Assembly: GCA_949987565.1 (NCBI GenBank)
Contig: OX465110.1
Coordinates: 20,169,773-20,233,772, forward strand
DNA: 64,000 nucleotides
Direction: 5' to 3'
Source: Luidia sarsii
Taxonomy: Eukaryota; Echinodermata; Asteroidea; Paxillosida; Luidiidae
Made by a program: the position numbers and the translations under genes
Shown here: in pieces, positions 35,501 to 48,225 of the stretch
Layout: the number at the start of each line of letters is the position of its first letter
Position numbering within the stretch: position 1 is the first letter of the stretch
Notes under the pieces: generated by a model
What the model saw: only the letters and a program-made list of their open reading frames with translations
Database searches by the model: none
Told to the model about the DNA's origin: nothing

Positions 35501-35980
35501 TCACTGGTTCTCATCCCATCTTGTTGTGGAAAGCTGGTACTCTGAACTGAGTGTGAGAGCCACCAGCTGGGGAGCTTCCGGTAATGAATCGATCAAGCTG
35601 TTTGCATCCGAGTCGTGCTTTTCGTGCGTGTGGCTAAGAACGGTTGCAGCCTTCACAAGTCCTAGGATCCGTCGGGCCCAAGGCTCCGGCTTCATGTCCC
35701 CGTCGCGCAACAGCCTGAACTCTCAAGGCTTGCTTCCCGGTTCACTTTGGAGTGCAGCGCTCACATCATAACTTTGATCCAGAAGCTTGTTCTTCGAAAC
35801 CTTTGATACTTCTAACGGGGCCCAAGCCTGAGCCCTCTGCCTTGGTTTTGTACACATAAAGCGGCTCACCGCAAGTGGCTTGAGGCTAAGACTCTGTCTC
35901 TGCCCAGATCCGACAATCCTGCAAAATCCAACCCGATACCCCACACCCTTGATACCCGACGGTAATGCTTTGTCTTCCAA
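35501..35980 (-). other. Unassigned open stretch with one stop
   Basis: Two minus-strand ORFs (35980-35723 and 35710-35501) lie in the same frame, separated by one TGA. Composition is mixed and not repetitive, unlike the surrounding DNA, but I recognise no domain. It lies 2.4 kb downstream of the MTSS1 stop and might be its 3' UTR, an old transposon fragment or a decayed exon. Confidence 0.25.
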
Positions 35981-36109
35981 TCCGTCTCAAAAGCTGTTTG
36001 GCATGAGCCGGTCTGTCCAGACGTTAATAAATCACATACAAGACTGTGATTTAAAAAAAAAAAAAAAAAAAAAAAGCAAAGAAAAGCAAGGGCCCATGGC
36101 CTACTGGTT

Positions 36110-38423
36110 CTAAACACAGTTTAAGAATCCCATTCCACTATTAATATATCATACCTATATGTACACTTACTCTTCTTCCGGTTAGACAAACGGCAACTCT
36201 CTTTCCCCTAATACGATTATGTACAACGGACTGCTACTGGGCTTGCTTCTTAACTACACATGCTATACGTGTCAACTCTCAAAGCGAAGGATGCCCATTT
36301 GTGGGGGGGGTCAGGGAAGGAGGAAGGGAAGGTTGAGGGGGTGGGGTTGAGGAAAGGCAGTGATTCTCTAGACAGCCAGAGGAAGGGATCTCCGTCCTCT
36401 CCTGTGTCGGGTCTCTCGAAGGAACCTTGGACATCTGGGAGAGATTGACACGTGTTTACCAAAAGGCACATTATTCCACATAAACATTGGAGGCCATAAA
36501 CTCTAGGAATCTACCGTGGTGAGTTTCCAACCAGCGATAACCATGGCAACATATCTCAACAATCCCCCAACACTGTTAAAAAAAACCACAAAAAAACATA
36601 CTTCTCTGCTTTTGATACAAAAATATTGCCCAAAAATGATGAATGAAGGAAGGAATGAAAGTATTTTTTTTTTTAAATAGAGTACTCAGTAGAATGAAAA
36701 TTTTGACTGGACCAGAACTAGGAACTGAGACCTCAGCTTTGAGATCCCAGCGTTCTCACCACCTGGACTACATATGCAGCCCTTTGATGATGGCCTTCCA
36801 CAATAGTGCACAATACTGGCTAACCCAGTACCCAGGTATCATCCTTTGGAACTCACAACAGGTAGATTCCTACAGTCGTGCCAATTTTTCAAATGCTAAA
36901 ACAGTATTTTTTTTTTCTCTTTTCTTTCTTTTACGACCGCGTGCGATACTTTTGCGTCCTTTTTGGTTGGTTCCTCAGGAAGAGGTCTGCATTCATTTTA
37001 GCGACGAGTCTTGCTGTGTACAAGCAGTATAAAAATAATAAATACATTATAAAATGCACATACACCCTATTTCAAAAAGCTTCCTCTATTGTCATTAAAA
37101 CGTTCAGACGTGATTACACAGTTTACTATATTATCAAACATCACCCACCCCCCTCCAAAAAAGAAATAGACAAATTCTCTTACGACACTAAGGCCTAATT
37201 ATCATCTCCCCTTGTGGGTTATAAAAAAACCCAGACTTTTCCTACTACAAAAAAAACCCTTGCGATGAGTTACTGTACATGAATATGCCAATACGCAGAC
37301 TAACGACAATTTACACGTCTGATTCATTCTGTGAGTCTGTGACCCTTGACCTCAAGTGCAAATTTGGATTAGTGAACATAAAAAAACTGTCTATACAACC
37401 AACACACACTCTCGACACTGGCAAGTAAAGAAGTCCTCGAAAAAGAACAAAGAAGTCGTTTTTACAGTCTACAGTAACCAGCCAATTCTAATTGAAACAT
37501 TCTCAACAGTACAGCTACAAAAAATCAAACACTAATTATCATTGTAATTATTCTCAGGTTTAACTCTTTAAAAAATAACAACTGACATATATTCTTTTTA
37601 GGTTTCATCGCAAATATCTGGATAAGTATATCTTGATCTAGGTAGGAAGCACCAACATTGAAGATCTTTTATAAAAGCTATTTCATATCCTCAATTGGCC
37701 TGCGATTATGCTATAATTTGCCGACATAGATATAAACAAAAAGTTCAGATTCAAATACATGTACCGTAGATGAATCTAGGAGTTAGGATTAGAATTTGTA
37801 AAGTTGTAGCAATTGTTTCCTAGGCTCTTTGCTTTTGGTGTCGTGATTTGTCTAAATATTATCATCATTCCTTAGACGACTGTGAATTGTTTCAAGGCAT
37901 GGTGACTGGTGAACAGCATGACCTTGCTTCCAGCTGCAAAAAAAACTTGACCCGCGTGGAACGCAGCATCAAGTGAAACGGGACACTGCCTCGAGTTGAC
38001 TTGCAGCATTGTAGCAGCGTCTCCCATCGGCTGTTGGCTCGCCACTTTCTGGGTCTGCCTTCCACCAGCTAAGGTCCCGCCAAGATCTGAATCGTCAAGG
38101 CCTCTTAGGATCTGAATGAATACCACCGTTCAGCTGAGGCATTATACTGGAAGCAGGTTGATCGTTTACAAGGCTGGCACAACTCCGACCCACACTACTC
38201 TGTACACATCTTCCCATACGTCATCATGCGCACGGAGTTAAGACAAAAAATAAAATAAACATTTACGCTTCAAAGCTTTTGCACGTCTTTTGCTACCTTG
38301 TTGTGTTTGCCCAAAAAAATAAAATTAAATAAATAAACTAAATTCCAAAATAAAACCCAACCAAGTTGCAAGCATTTCTTCTGCTGTCTGGTACTTGCTG
38401 GTGATACTTGCTGTTGATTGGCT
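36110..38423. other. 3' flank of MTSS1
   Basis: Starts with an (A)n run at 36055-36075, then AT-rich DNA. A SINE B-box/tail fragment in minus orientation sits at 36695-36790 (TTTTGACTGGACCAGAACTA; GATCCCAGCG). The part next to 38424 should be MTSS1 3' UTR; I could not fix its end. Confidence 0.45.
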
Positions 38424-39026
38424 TCATACTCGGGGCGCTGAACGGTCGTTTGAGATGGTGCGACGGAGCTTGACCCCTCGTCGGATGTCAGAGAGGATGC
38501 CCACCCCGGTGTCACTCTCCTCGGAGCTGTCGCTGTCCTCCTGACTGCGGAAGGCCGGCTCCCCTTGCTGCTGCTGCTGCTGCTGCTGGCTGTTGTAGGT
38601 GGCCGTCGACTGTCCGCACTGCTGCTGGTCGGCGTAGTAGCCCGTCTGCTGCACGGCTTGGCCGGGCGGCGGCTGTTGCAACTGCTGCTGCAACTGCTGC
38701 TGGAGCTTCAGTTGCCGCTGCTGGAAGCTCTCGGGCGCCGGCTGGGTGGCTGGCGGTGCCTGAGACTGATAAGTATGCTGCTGCTGCTGCTGATAGTGAC
38801 CCTGCTGTTGTTGCTGCTGTTGCTGTTGATAGTGACCCTGCTGCTGCTGCTGCTGCTGTTGATAGTGACCCTGCTGTTGTTGCTGTTGTTGCTGCTGTTG
38901 CTGCGGACTGGTAGCATTGTGACAGTGACCGTACTGTGGCTGCGGACTGGCATCTGGATACTGCTGGTACTGATTCTGCTGAAAATGCTGCTGCTGATAC
39001 TGCTGCAGCTGCTGTTGATAGTGGTC

Positions 39027-39060
<34 letters not shown>

Positions 39061-42000
39061 GGCTGCTGTTGCTCCGTCCCGGATCCACGCTGGGCCAGCT
39101 TGGCATTCAGACTCTCCATCAGGCTGAGGCGGGCCACGTCGCTGGCCAGGTCCCCGGCAAGCTTCAGGCTCTGGCTGCGGTGCACCCGCCCCTGGGGCGG
39201 CGGCGGCTGGGGCGCGGGCTGGCTGGGCGTCTCGTAGGGCGCCTGCACGGTGCTCTGGCTGCGGGCCCGGCCCGGCGTGTGGGGCCGCTTGAAGACGGCC
39301 GGCGCCTCGTCCAGCTGGCCCTCGGCCACCATGCCGGCCAGCGAGCCGCCAGACGGCGTGCGGCGGATTGGCGGAGGAGGCTTGCTCCCACGCCGGGCTG
39401 AACTGCCACCGCCACCCCCTGCCCCCGCCCCACTCCGGAGCCCAAAGTCGCCCGGGGTGGGCACGCAGGCCATGGACATGGGCCGCCTGGTGGGCGACTG
39501 GTTGGGCGTGCTGGTGTACATGGACTCGGTGGTGTGGTGGGCGTAGGCATTCGCCGGCTTGTCGTAGTCGCCCGCCAAATGGTCCAGACTGCCGTCCAGG
39601 GAACGGTGCCTTCCATCTGCAAGATCAAATGGTCAGTACCGGAGTGAAAGCACTTCAAGATCAAATGGTCAGTACCGGAGTGAAAGCACTTCAAGATCAA
39701 ATGGTCAGTACCGGGGTGAAAGCACTTCAAGATCAAATGGTCAGTACCGGAGTGAAAGCACTTCAAGATCAAATGGTCAGTACCGGAGTGAAAGCACTTG
39801 TACTATGTCAGCACTCATTCCAGTGAGATTAGTTTGCAGTGCAACCATGTGCTATGACTAATCATCCTTTTCTTTGAGTTTGTGTGGCTTTGAGAAGAAG
39901 CATCTACAGGAACTTGAAGGATGGGTGGGTGTCTGGGTTTTGGGGTGCGTCGGTGGGTTTTAAGGTACATGTAGGTTGGTAGGTTTTTGGGTGGTTGGGT
40001 TTTGGGATTGGTGGGTGAGTTTGGGGGTGGGTGGTGGGTTTTGGGATTGGTGGGTGAGTTTGGGGTGGGTGGTGGGTTTTGGGATTGGTGGGTGAGTTTG
40101 GGGTGGGTGGTGGGTTTTGGGATTGGTGGGTGAGTTTGGGGTGGGTGGTGGGTTTTGGGATTGGTGGGTGAGTTTGGGGGTGGGTGGTGGGTTTTGGGAT
40201 TGGTGGGTGAGTTTGGGGTGGGTGGTGGGTTTTGGGATTGGTGGGTGAGTTTGGGGTGGGTGGTGGGTTTTGGCATTGGTGGGTGAGTTTGGGGTGGGTG
40301 GTGGGTTTTGGGATTGGTGGGTGAGTTTGGGGGTGGGTGGTGCGTTTTGGGATTGGTGGGTGAGTTTGGGGTGGGTGGTGGGTTTTGGCATTGTTGGGTG
40401 AGTTTGGGGTGGGTGGTGGGTTTTGGGATTGGTGGGTGAGTTTGGGGTGGGTGGTGGGTTTTGGGATTGGTGGGTGAGTTTGGGGTGGGTGGTGGGTTTT
40501 GGGATTGGTGGGTGAGTTTGGGGTGGGTGGTGGGTTTTGGGATTGGTGGGTGAGTTTGGGGGTGGGTGGTGGGTTTTGGGATTGGTGGGTGAGTTTGGGG
40601 TGGGTGGTGGGTTTTGGGATTGGTGGGTGAGTTTGGGGTGGGTGGTGGGTTTTGGGATTGGTGGGTGAGTTTGGGGTGGGTTTTGGGATTGGTGGGTGAG
40701 TTTGGGGTGGGTGGTGGGTTTTGGGATTGGTGGGTGAGTTTGGGGGTGGGTGGTGGGTTTTGGGATTGGTGGGTGGCTTTTGAGGTAGGTGGGTGGGTGT
40801 GTTTTGAGGTACGTAGGTGGCTTTTCACATGGGTGGGTGGGTGGGTTTGGGGTAGAAGGGTTTTGAGGTGAGGGGTGGGGGGTTGAGGTGGGTGGGTGGG
40901 TGGTTGGGTGGATAGATGGATGGACTGATGGAAGGACGGACAGAATCCACCTACCTTGAGGCAGTGTCTCATCCGAGTAGCCCCCACCAGCAGACTGGGT
41001 GCTATACCCACTGGACGTACTCAGAGAGCCATGGCTGCCAGCGTTGCCGTCAGAATCCAGGGAGCAGAGTGCTGAGGGCATTGAGCTCTGTAGATGATTC
41101 AGAAGCAAAGAGAAGGCTCATTAGAAGATAGTCCGACCCTAAAAATCACATACATGTACACTCCAGCTCACCCCCATCCAAGAGAAAAAACCCATAAGCA
41201 ATAGGCCTTTGGAATACAGTGGAACATCGCTATAACGAACGCCGATGACAGCTGACCAATGACAGCTGTACGACCCAAGCCGAACTGATTGTTACAAACT
41301 CGAACAAACTCTTACGTGTGTGTGTCTTCGGCCGGGCAGGGTGGCACTCCTTTGCCGGTAGATGTCTGAGTTGGCCACCGGCTGTCCGCCGCTGGGCACG
41401 GGACGAGGCACGACTACAGAGGGTGGATGGATGCGGGAGAAGAGAGGGGAGAGTTGCTGCATCAAATACGGGCCTCCTATCAGCAGGGTAACCGGGTCTT
41501 AGCAGAGAGAAAATGTGGATGAAGCGTCTTCGGACTATTCAACCACATGGTCTCAACATCCAGGAGGGTAATGACTAACACCATGCAGCTTTCTGATAAT
41601 CCTTCTTTTGTGTTCAGTCCTTCACACTTCTCTCTTTGATCTTTCCCCCTCGTCTCTAATCCCTACCCTACTCCTTGCCCTTCTCTTTGACCTTTCCCCC
41701 TCTTCTCACTAATCCCTACCCTACTCCTTGCCTTTCCCTTTGATCTCACCCTACCAGCTGTCATCTTTGCCCTTTGTTTCTTATCTGTGTCCTATTCACT
41801 CTCTCCCCCTTCCTTTGTGTACATGTATCTGTTTTGTCCTTGTCACTCTGCCTTTGAGAAAGGTCCTGCTAGGATCGAAACGTCAGGCCCACTAAATTTT
41901 AAGAGGTACTCACTCTGGTTAGAATGGGGCGTGTTGAAGTCGGGCACGAGGGGCAGGCGACCGTCCGGGCCCGGCTTGGGCTTGGGCGAGACGGCCGGCT

Positions 42001-45000
42001 TCTCGGGCACCTGGGGCGGCAGTGGGAGCTGCTGCTGCTGCAGCTTGACCGAGGGCGTCAGCGGGGTGGGGATGCTCTTGGGCCGCTGGAGCGGCGGCGG
42101 CTGCTGCAGCGACTGCAGCGACTTCTCGGACTGGCCAAAGTTGACCAGCCAGCTGGGCGGGGGCGGGGCAAAGCCCTGGGAGGCCTGGCTGGGCGGCAGG
42201 GCAAAGTGGGAGGCGGAGGAGGAGGAGGAGGAGGTGGAGGAGGGGGGAGGTGTCGGGGAGGAAGGGGTGCTGCACTCGCTGGAAGACTGCTGCTCAAGAT
42301 CGTAGGGAGCCGAAGCATTATGCATCAGGCGCTGCTGGACAAAGGAAAGAAAGGGAAGCATTAGTGACAGTAATACAGGAGGCAAAAGTCAACTAGTCTT
42401 GGCTAGGGGAGGGTCAACAATCTTTGTGATGATCTCCATCCATGGGGTCTTCACCCAAGGGCTGGATAGTTCAGCTGATAAGATTGCTGGTAGTGCCATA
42501 GGCAACTAGTCTTGGCTAGGGGATAGTCAACATTCTTTGGGATGGTCTCCACCTAAGGGCTGGATAGCTCAGCTGGTGAGATCACTGGTAGCCTAAGCAC
42601 TGGATAGCTCAGCTGGTGAGATCACTGGTAGCCTAAGGACTGGATAGCTCAGCTGATGAGATCGCTGGTAGCCTAAGGGCTGGATAGCTCAGCTGATGAG
42701 ATCGCTGGTAGCCTAAGCACTGGATAGCTCAGCTGGTGAGATCACTGGTAGCCTAAGGACTGGATAGCTCAGCTGATGAGATCGCTGGTAGCCTAAGGAC
42801 TGGATAGCTCAGCTGATGAGATCATTGGTAGTGCCAAAGTCAACTAGTCTTGGCTAGGGTATCTAGGCAACATTCTTTGGGATGGTCTCCACCCAAGGAC
42901 TGGATAGCTCAGCTGATGAGATCACTGGTAGCCTAAGGACTGGATAGCTCAGCTGATGAGATCACTGGTAGCCTAAGGACTGGATAGCTCAGCTGATGAG
43001 ATCGCTGGTAGCCTAAGGACTGGATAGCTCAGCTGATGAGATCGCTGGTAGCCTAAGGACTGGATAGCTCAGCTGATGAGATCGCTGGTAGCCTAAGGGC
43101 TGGATAGCTCAGCTGATGAGATCGCTGGTAGCCTAAGCACTGGATAGCTCAGCTGATGAGATTGCTGGTAGCCTAAGGGCTGGATAGCTCAGCTGATGAG
43201 ATCGCTGGTAGCCTAAGGGCAAGATAGCTCAGCTGACAAGATCGCTGACGAGATCGCTGGTCGAGCCGCAGCGGTTGAGGAGGCCCACCCTGGCTCGATG
43301 CAAAACAACAAGACTGCACTGCGCACACCCACCTGGCTGCTCTCCTCGGGGACCGGCTGGGGCGGGGTACCGGGCTGGGCAGGGAACAGCGTGTCCTGCG
43401 AGGTGAAGCCCGAGTCCTGGGAGGAGACGCTGGACAGGCGGTAGGCGCTGTTGGGCTGCGACAGGCTGCGGTGCCGCACGCCGTAGTTGCTGCTGCCCGG
43501 TGAGTGGGAGTTGGTGGAGCCGCTGGAGCGCGAGTCAGAGCTAGCCATGCTGCTCAGGCTGCACATGCTGGACTTGCGCGAGCCGGACGAGGGCGAGGGA
43601 GAGCCTGGCGGCGTCTGGTGTGTGGGGAAAAAAAAAAAAAAAAAAAAAATCCTCAATTTCTGAAAATGACTTTCACAGTAACATTCACACAGATATAACA
43701 TGATGCTTGCGTTGAGGAGAATGTAATTCAATGAGGTTTTGCCCTGCTCGACGTGATAAACACTGTGTGCTGAGTGCTTTGCCCGATGGCCTGATGAAAT
43801 TGTTGTCATCAAAATCGGGCAAAGCACTGAGCATTCAGTCTTTATCACGTTGAGCAGGGCAAAACCTCCTTGAAGTAACATTCACAATCATTGCAAATGG
43901 CTTACAGACTTAACCACTTAGTTCCACACCTGGTTTGAGTGCCCATGATAGCCACACAACACACACAAGTCACAAAAAGAATTTTCTGAAAATGACTTTC
44001 AGCAGCTTTTTTTTTATACAGAATTGTTTCAAATTGTTTACTTACTAAACCACTTGGTTAGCTTGGCCTTATGATGCATCACAACTCAGCTTACGAATAA
44101 CCCATCGTTAGTTGTGATACACCATATCATATGATTTCTGTGCATCGTCTTGCGATTGATCGTAAGTTACGATGAGATTGATGAATTGACTGCAGGCCTT
44201 ATAATTATCATTACCTGGTAGGACCACTTGATATCTTGACCTTTGACATCTAGGATGATCTGCTCACTGGCCTGGGGTAGGACGTAGGGGTCCTTGCCGT
44301 GCTCCACAAGTTCCTTCAGCACCGACTCTAGTCGCGTCACCTCTGACAGCATGGAGATCTCCTCGTCCTGCAACGGAATGCAACAAAACAGAACAGAGTT
44401 GAGAAGAGCAAGGTAAAGTAAGACAAGGCAAAGCAACACAGTACAGAATAATCAAATGTCCCACCACAACCCAACCCGGCCTAACCCAACCCAACCTGAC
44501 CTGGTGTAACGCTCCCAACCAAGCCCAACCAAAGCCCACCAAACCAACCCAACCCAAACCACCACCACCCAGCCCAACCAAACCCAACCCAACCCATCCC
44601 AACCAACCCACCACAACCACACATCCCAACCCAACCCACCACCACCACCCAACCCAACCCACCACCACCACCCAACCCAACCCAACCCATCCCATCCCAA
44701 CCCAGGCCAACCCAGCCCAGCCCAGCCCAGTCCAACCAAAACCAGCCTATTTAAACCAAAACCAAATCAACCAAACCCAATCCCATCGCCACCTAACCCA
44801 ACCAAACCCATCCAAGCCGAGCCCACCAGCACAGCCCAGCTCAACCCAACCCAACCCAACCCAAATCCAACCCAACCCAAATCCAATCCAACCCAAATCC
44901 ATCCAACCCAACCCAATCCAACCCAACCCAACCCATCCGAACCCAACCCAACTCAACCCAACCCAACACACCCAATTCCAATCCAACCCAAATCCACCCA

Positions 45001-47800
45001 ACCCAATCCAACCCAATCCCACCAAACCAAAACCAATCCAACCAAAATCCATCCAACCCAATCCAACCCATCACAACCCACCCGAACCCAACCCATCCCA
45101 ACCCAACCCACCCCAACCCGACCCAACCCAACCCAACCCAACCCAACGCAACCCAACCGAACCAAAACCACCCAACCCAACCCAATTCAACCCATCCCAA
45201 CCCAGCCCAATCCAACCCAACCCAAACCCAACCCAATCCAATCCAACCCAACCAAATCCAACCCAACCCAACCCACCCGAACCCAAACCACCCAACCCAA
45301 CCCAATCTAAACCAACCCAACCCACCCAACCCAACCCACCCAACCCAACCCAACCCAACCCAACCCAACCCAACCCAACCCAACCCAACCCAACCCACCC
45401 AACCCAACCCATCCGAACCCAACCCACCCAAACCAAACCAAGCCCAATCCACAGAGCAACAGCCTTACCACCACAGGCTTGAAGCAGCTGATGAGCATGC
45501 AGAAGCGACTGCGCTCTTCGATCATCCCGCTGCGCACTGCATTCTTCTCCTGCTCCTCCAGCAGCAGGTACATGTCGTTCACGTCGTGCATTGCGCTGTC
45601 CAGTCGATACTGGATGTCTGCCTTGCCTGCTCCATCACAAACCCAAAACCAAACAATAAATGAGTCCATAAAACCAATACAACCCTATCACAGTCATCTT
45701 TCCCTGGGCAACCATCTGTCCCCTTGTGACAATGCAAACAGCTTCAATGGCAGTAACGGCATGCCCCAAAATGTCAGAGGTCATGATGCTTGGATCCAGG
45801 CAGCAGCTGGACCTTTCTCAGAGGCAGAAAGCTCTTGAGGAACAAGGCCAAGAATACAAAAAGTACGGCAAATCAAACCACAAAGACACATGTGAAATGT
45901 GAAAAAAAAAATTACAAAGCAAAGGGTTTTCTTGCACAAGACTGGAGAGATTGCACCGAAATATAAGCCTTGAGTAATCTGCAAAAAAATGGTGCAAAAT
46001 GCTTAAGTACGTGTACGTGTACTGACAAACATGACAATAATGCAAATATCAAACAATAGGAGGGCCTGATGTTTCTATCCCAGCAGGATCTACAAATGTA
46101 CCCCACAGGAAGACAATAGGGAAAGTTGACTGGTCAGTAATTCCTTGATTTGTTTGACTTAAATAAAAGAAAAGCTGCATCCACTTTGTGTGATCCCCGA
46201 CCTGCTGTAGCCAGGTTTATAACAATTGTTTGCATCTGAATGAAAACGGGGGCATGATCCATGGAGACTCATATACAGCAGTTAATGGTTGAATTGCTTC
46301 TGACTGGCGCCCCCACCCCGGCAAAGACTAGTTGACTATTTAGGGAGGCCACCATCTAAGGGTTGGATAGCTCAGATGGTAAGAGCACTGGTGTGCCAAA
46401 GACTAGTTGACTATTTAGGGAGGCCACCATCTAAGGGTTGGATAGCTCAGATGGTAAGAGCACTGGTGTGCCAAAGACTAGTTGACTATTAGGGAAGGCC
46501 ACCATCTAAGGGTTGGATAGCTCAAATGGTAAGAGCACTGGTGTGCCAAAGACTAGTTGACTATTTAGGGAGGCCACCATCTAAGGGTTGGATAGCTCAG
46601 ATGGTAAGAGCACTGGTGTGCCAAAGACTAGTTGACTATTAGGGAAGGCCACCATCTAAGGGTTGGATAGCTCAAATTGTAACAACGCTTGTAAGCAGAA
46701 CCAGAGGACTTGGGTTCAAGTCCCTGTCCAGTCAAAGTTTTCTTCGCCGTTTTTCAGAAATATAAGAATCTTAACAAGTTAGAAGGCTTGGCATTTTAAT
46801 TCCTCAACACATCAGGCCCTATCAGATTACAAAAATAAATATGATTAAAAAAAAAAAATTATGCTACTGAAAGTTTGCCAAACAAATTCACCAGGAAAGC
46901 AACACATTACAGCAATGGTGAGGTTTTTAATTATTTTTTTCCCCAATTTACAGAAAAAAAAAATTAAAATCTCATCAACTGCACATACAGTGTGTACTAC
47001 ATGTATGTGTCACATAGGCACAGCATAGTGTAACAACATCCCCTGGAACAACAACCAACCATCTCTCAGTTACATGAAGTGCATTTTCTTAATCAGAATG
47101 AGTGGGAGTAATCCATGAACCACTTTGTGCCAAGAACTCTGAATTGGGAGTGCTGGTGATGTTGCTATGTGACAGGCTCTCTGAATACAGGCAAAGATTC
47201 TTGTCAGTCTACCACAAAACAATACAGCAAGACAAAAGCTACACAGACATCCAACTGTGCAAGGTTGACTCGTACATGTATGTTCACATACTGTAGTGTA
47301 CTCTTATTGATTTATTAGACAGGTATTTATTGTTTTGTTTTGTAAAAGGCATGTTTTGTTCCGAGAAAAAAAGGCACATTTAAAAAAAGAAGAAGCAGTA
47401 TTGCAGTCATGGGCACTGAAAAGTGGCCAAGCGTTGAAGTGGTTAAAGAAATGGTGCAACCAGCCTTCAATGGCCACAAATGGACCATTCCCCAACATTT
47501 AGAGAGTGATGGTTCAATCCTCACAGGACCTTTCTTCTTCCTTCCTGCCCTTGAGAAAAGTCCTGGCGGGATCAATGTGTCAATGTGTCATGCCCTCTAT
47601 TGAAATGATGGAGAGAAAAATGATTGAAGAGATCTCTTCCCATGTTCCCTCCTCAGAAAAACAGCCCCCGAGGTATAGATGTATGATGTGCAATCAAACA
47701 ATGAGGAAAGTTCAGCTTGTTCATGACGGCCAAAATAGAAGTAAAACAGACAGCACAACATAAAGAAAGAAATGTTGAAACAAAGAAAAAAACTGGCATT

Positions 47801-47835
<35 letters not shown>

Positions 47836-48190
47836 GAGGCAAGGAGAGACGGAGAGAAAGTGGTGGGGAGACAGAGAGACACAAACAGGAATGAGGGAGA
47901 GAGAGACTGAGGAGGGGGAGAGAGAGGGGAGGGAGAGGGGGAGAGAGGGGGAGAAGGGGGAGAGAGAGAGGGGGAGAGGGGGAGAGAGAGAGGGGGAGAG
48001 GGGGAGAGAGATAGAGGGATGGAGAGAGAGAGGGAAGAGACAGAGGGTGGAGGGAGGGCGAGAGAGAGAGAGAGAGATAGGGGAGAGGGGGAGAGAGACA
48101 GAGGGAGAGAGAGGGAGGGAGGAAGAGACAGAAAGGGAGAGATAAGAGAGGCAGTGAGAAATGAAGACAGTCGGAGACCAAAAGACTGAG

Positions 48191-48225
<35 letters not shown>

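Noticed and set aside
39815..41108. Pro/Thr/His-repeat ORFs of about 380-400 codons
   Set aside because: Translation of the 38-bp minisatellite in an MTSS1 intron. Only the 41087-40955 part is a real exon, with a good donor at 40954.
42455..43255. CTGATGAGATC in each 40-bp unit as a hammerhead CUGAUGA box
   Set aside because: No GAAA box or cleavage triplet with pairing stems follows in the unit. The match comes from the tRNA-like A box plus drift.
44462..45435. Internal telomere tract
   Set aside because: The unit is CCCAA (TTGGG), not the animal telomere repeat TTAGGG, and it is degenerate.
46660..46745. tRNA gene at the last SINE head
   Set aside because: A and B boxes are present, but no acceptor or anticodon stems pair and the sequence continues into the SINE tail. 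tRNA-derived, not a tRNA.
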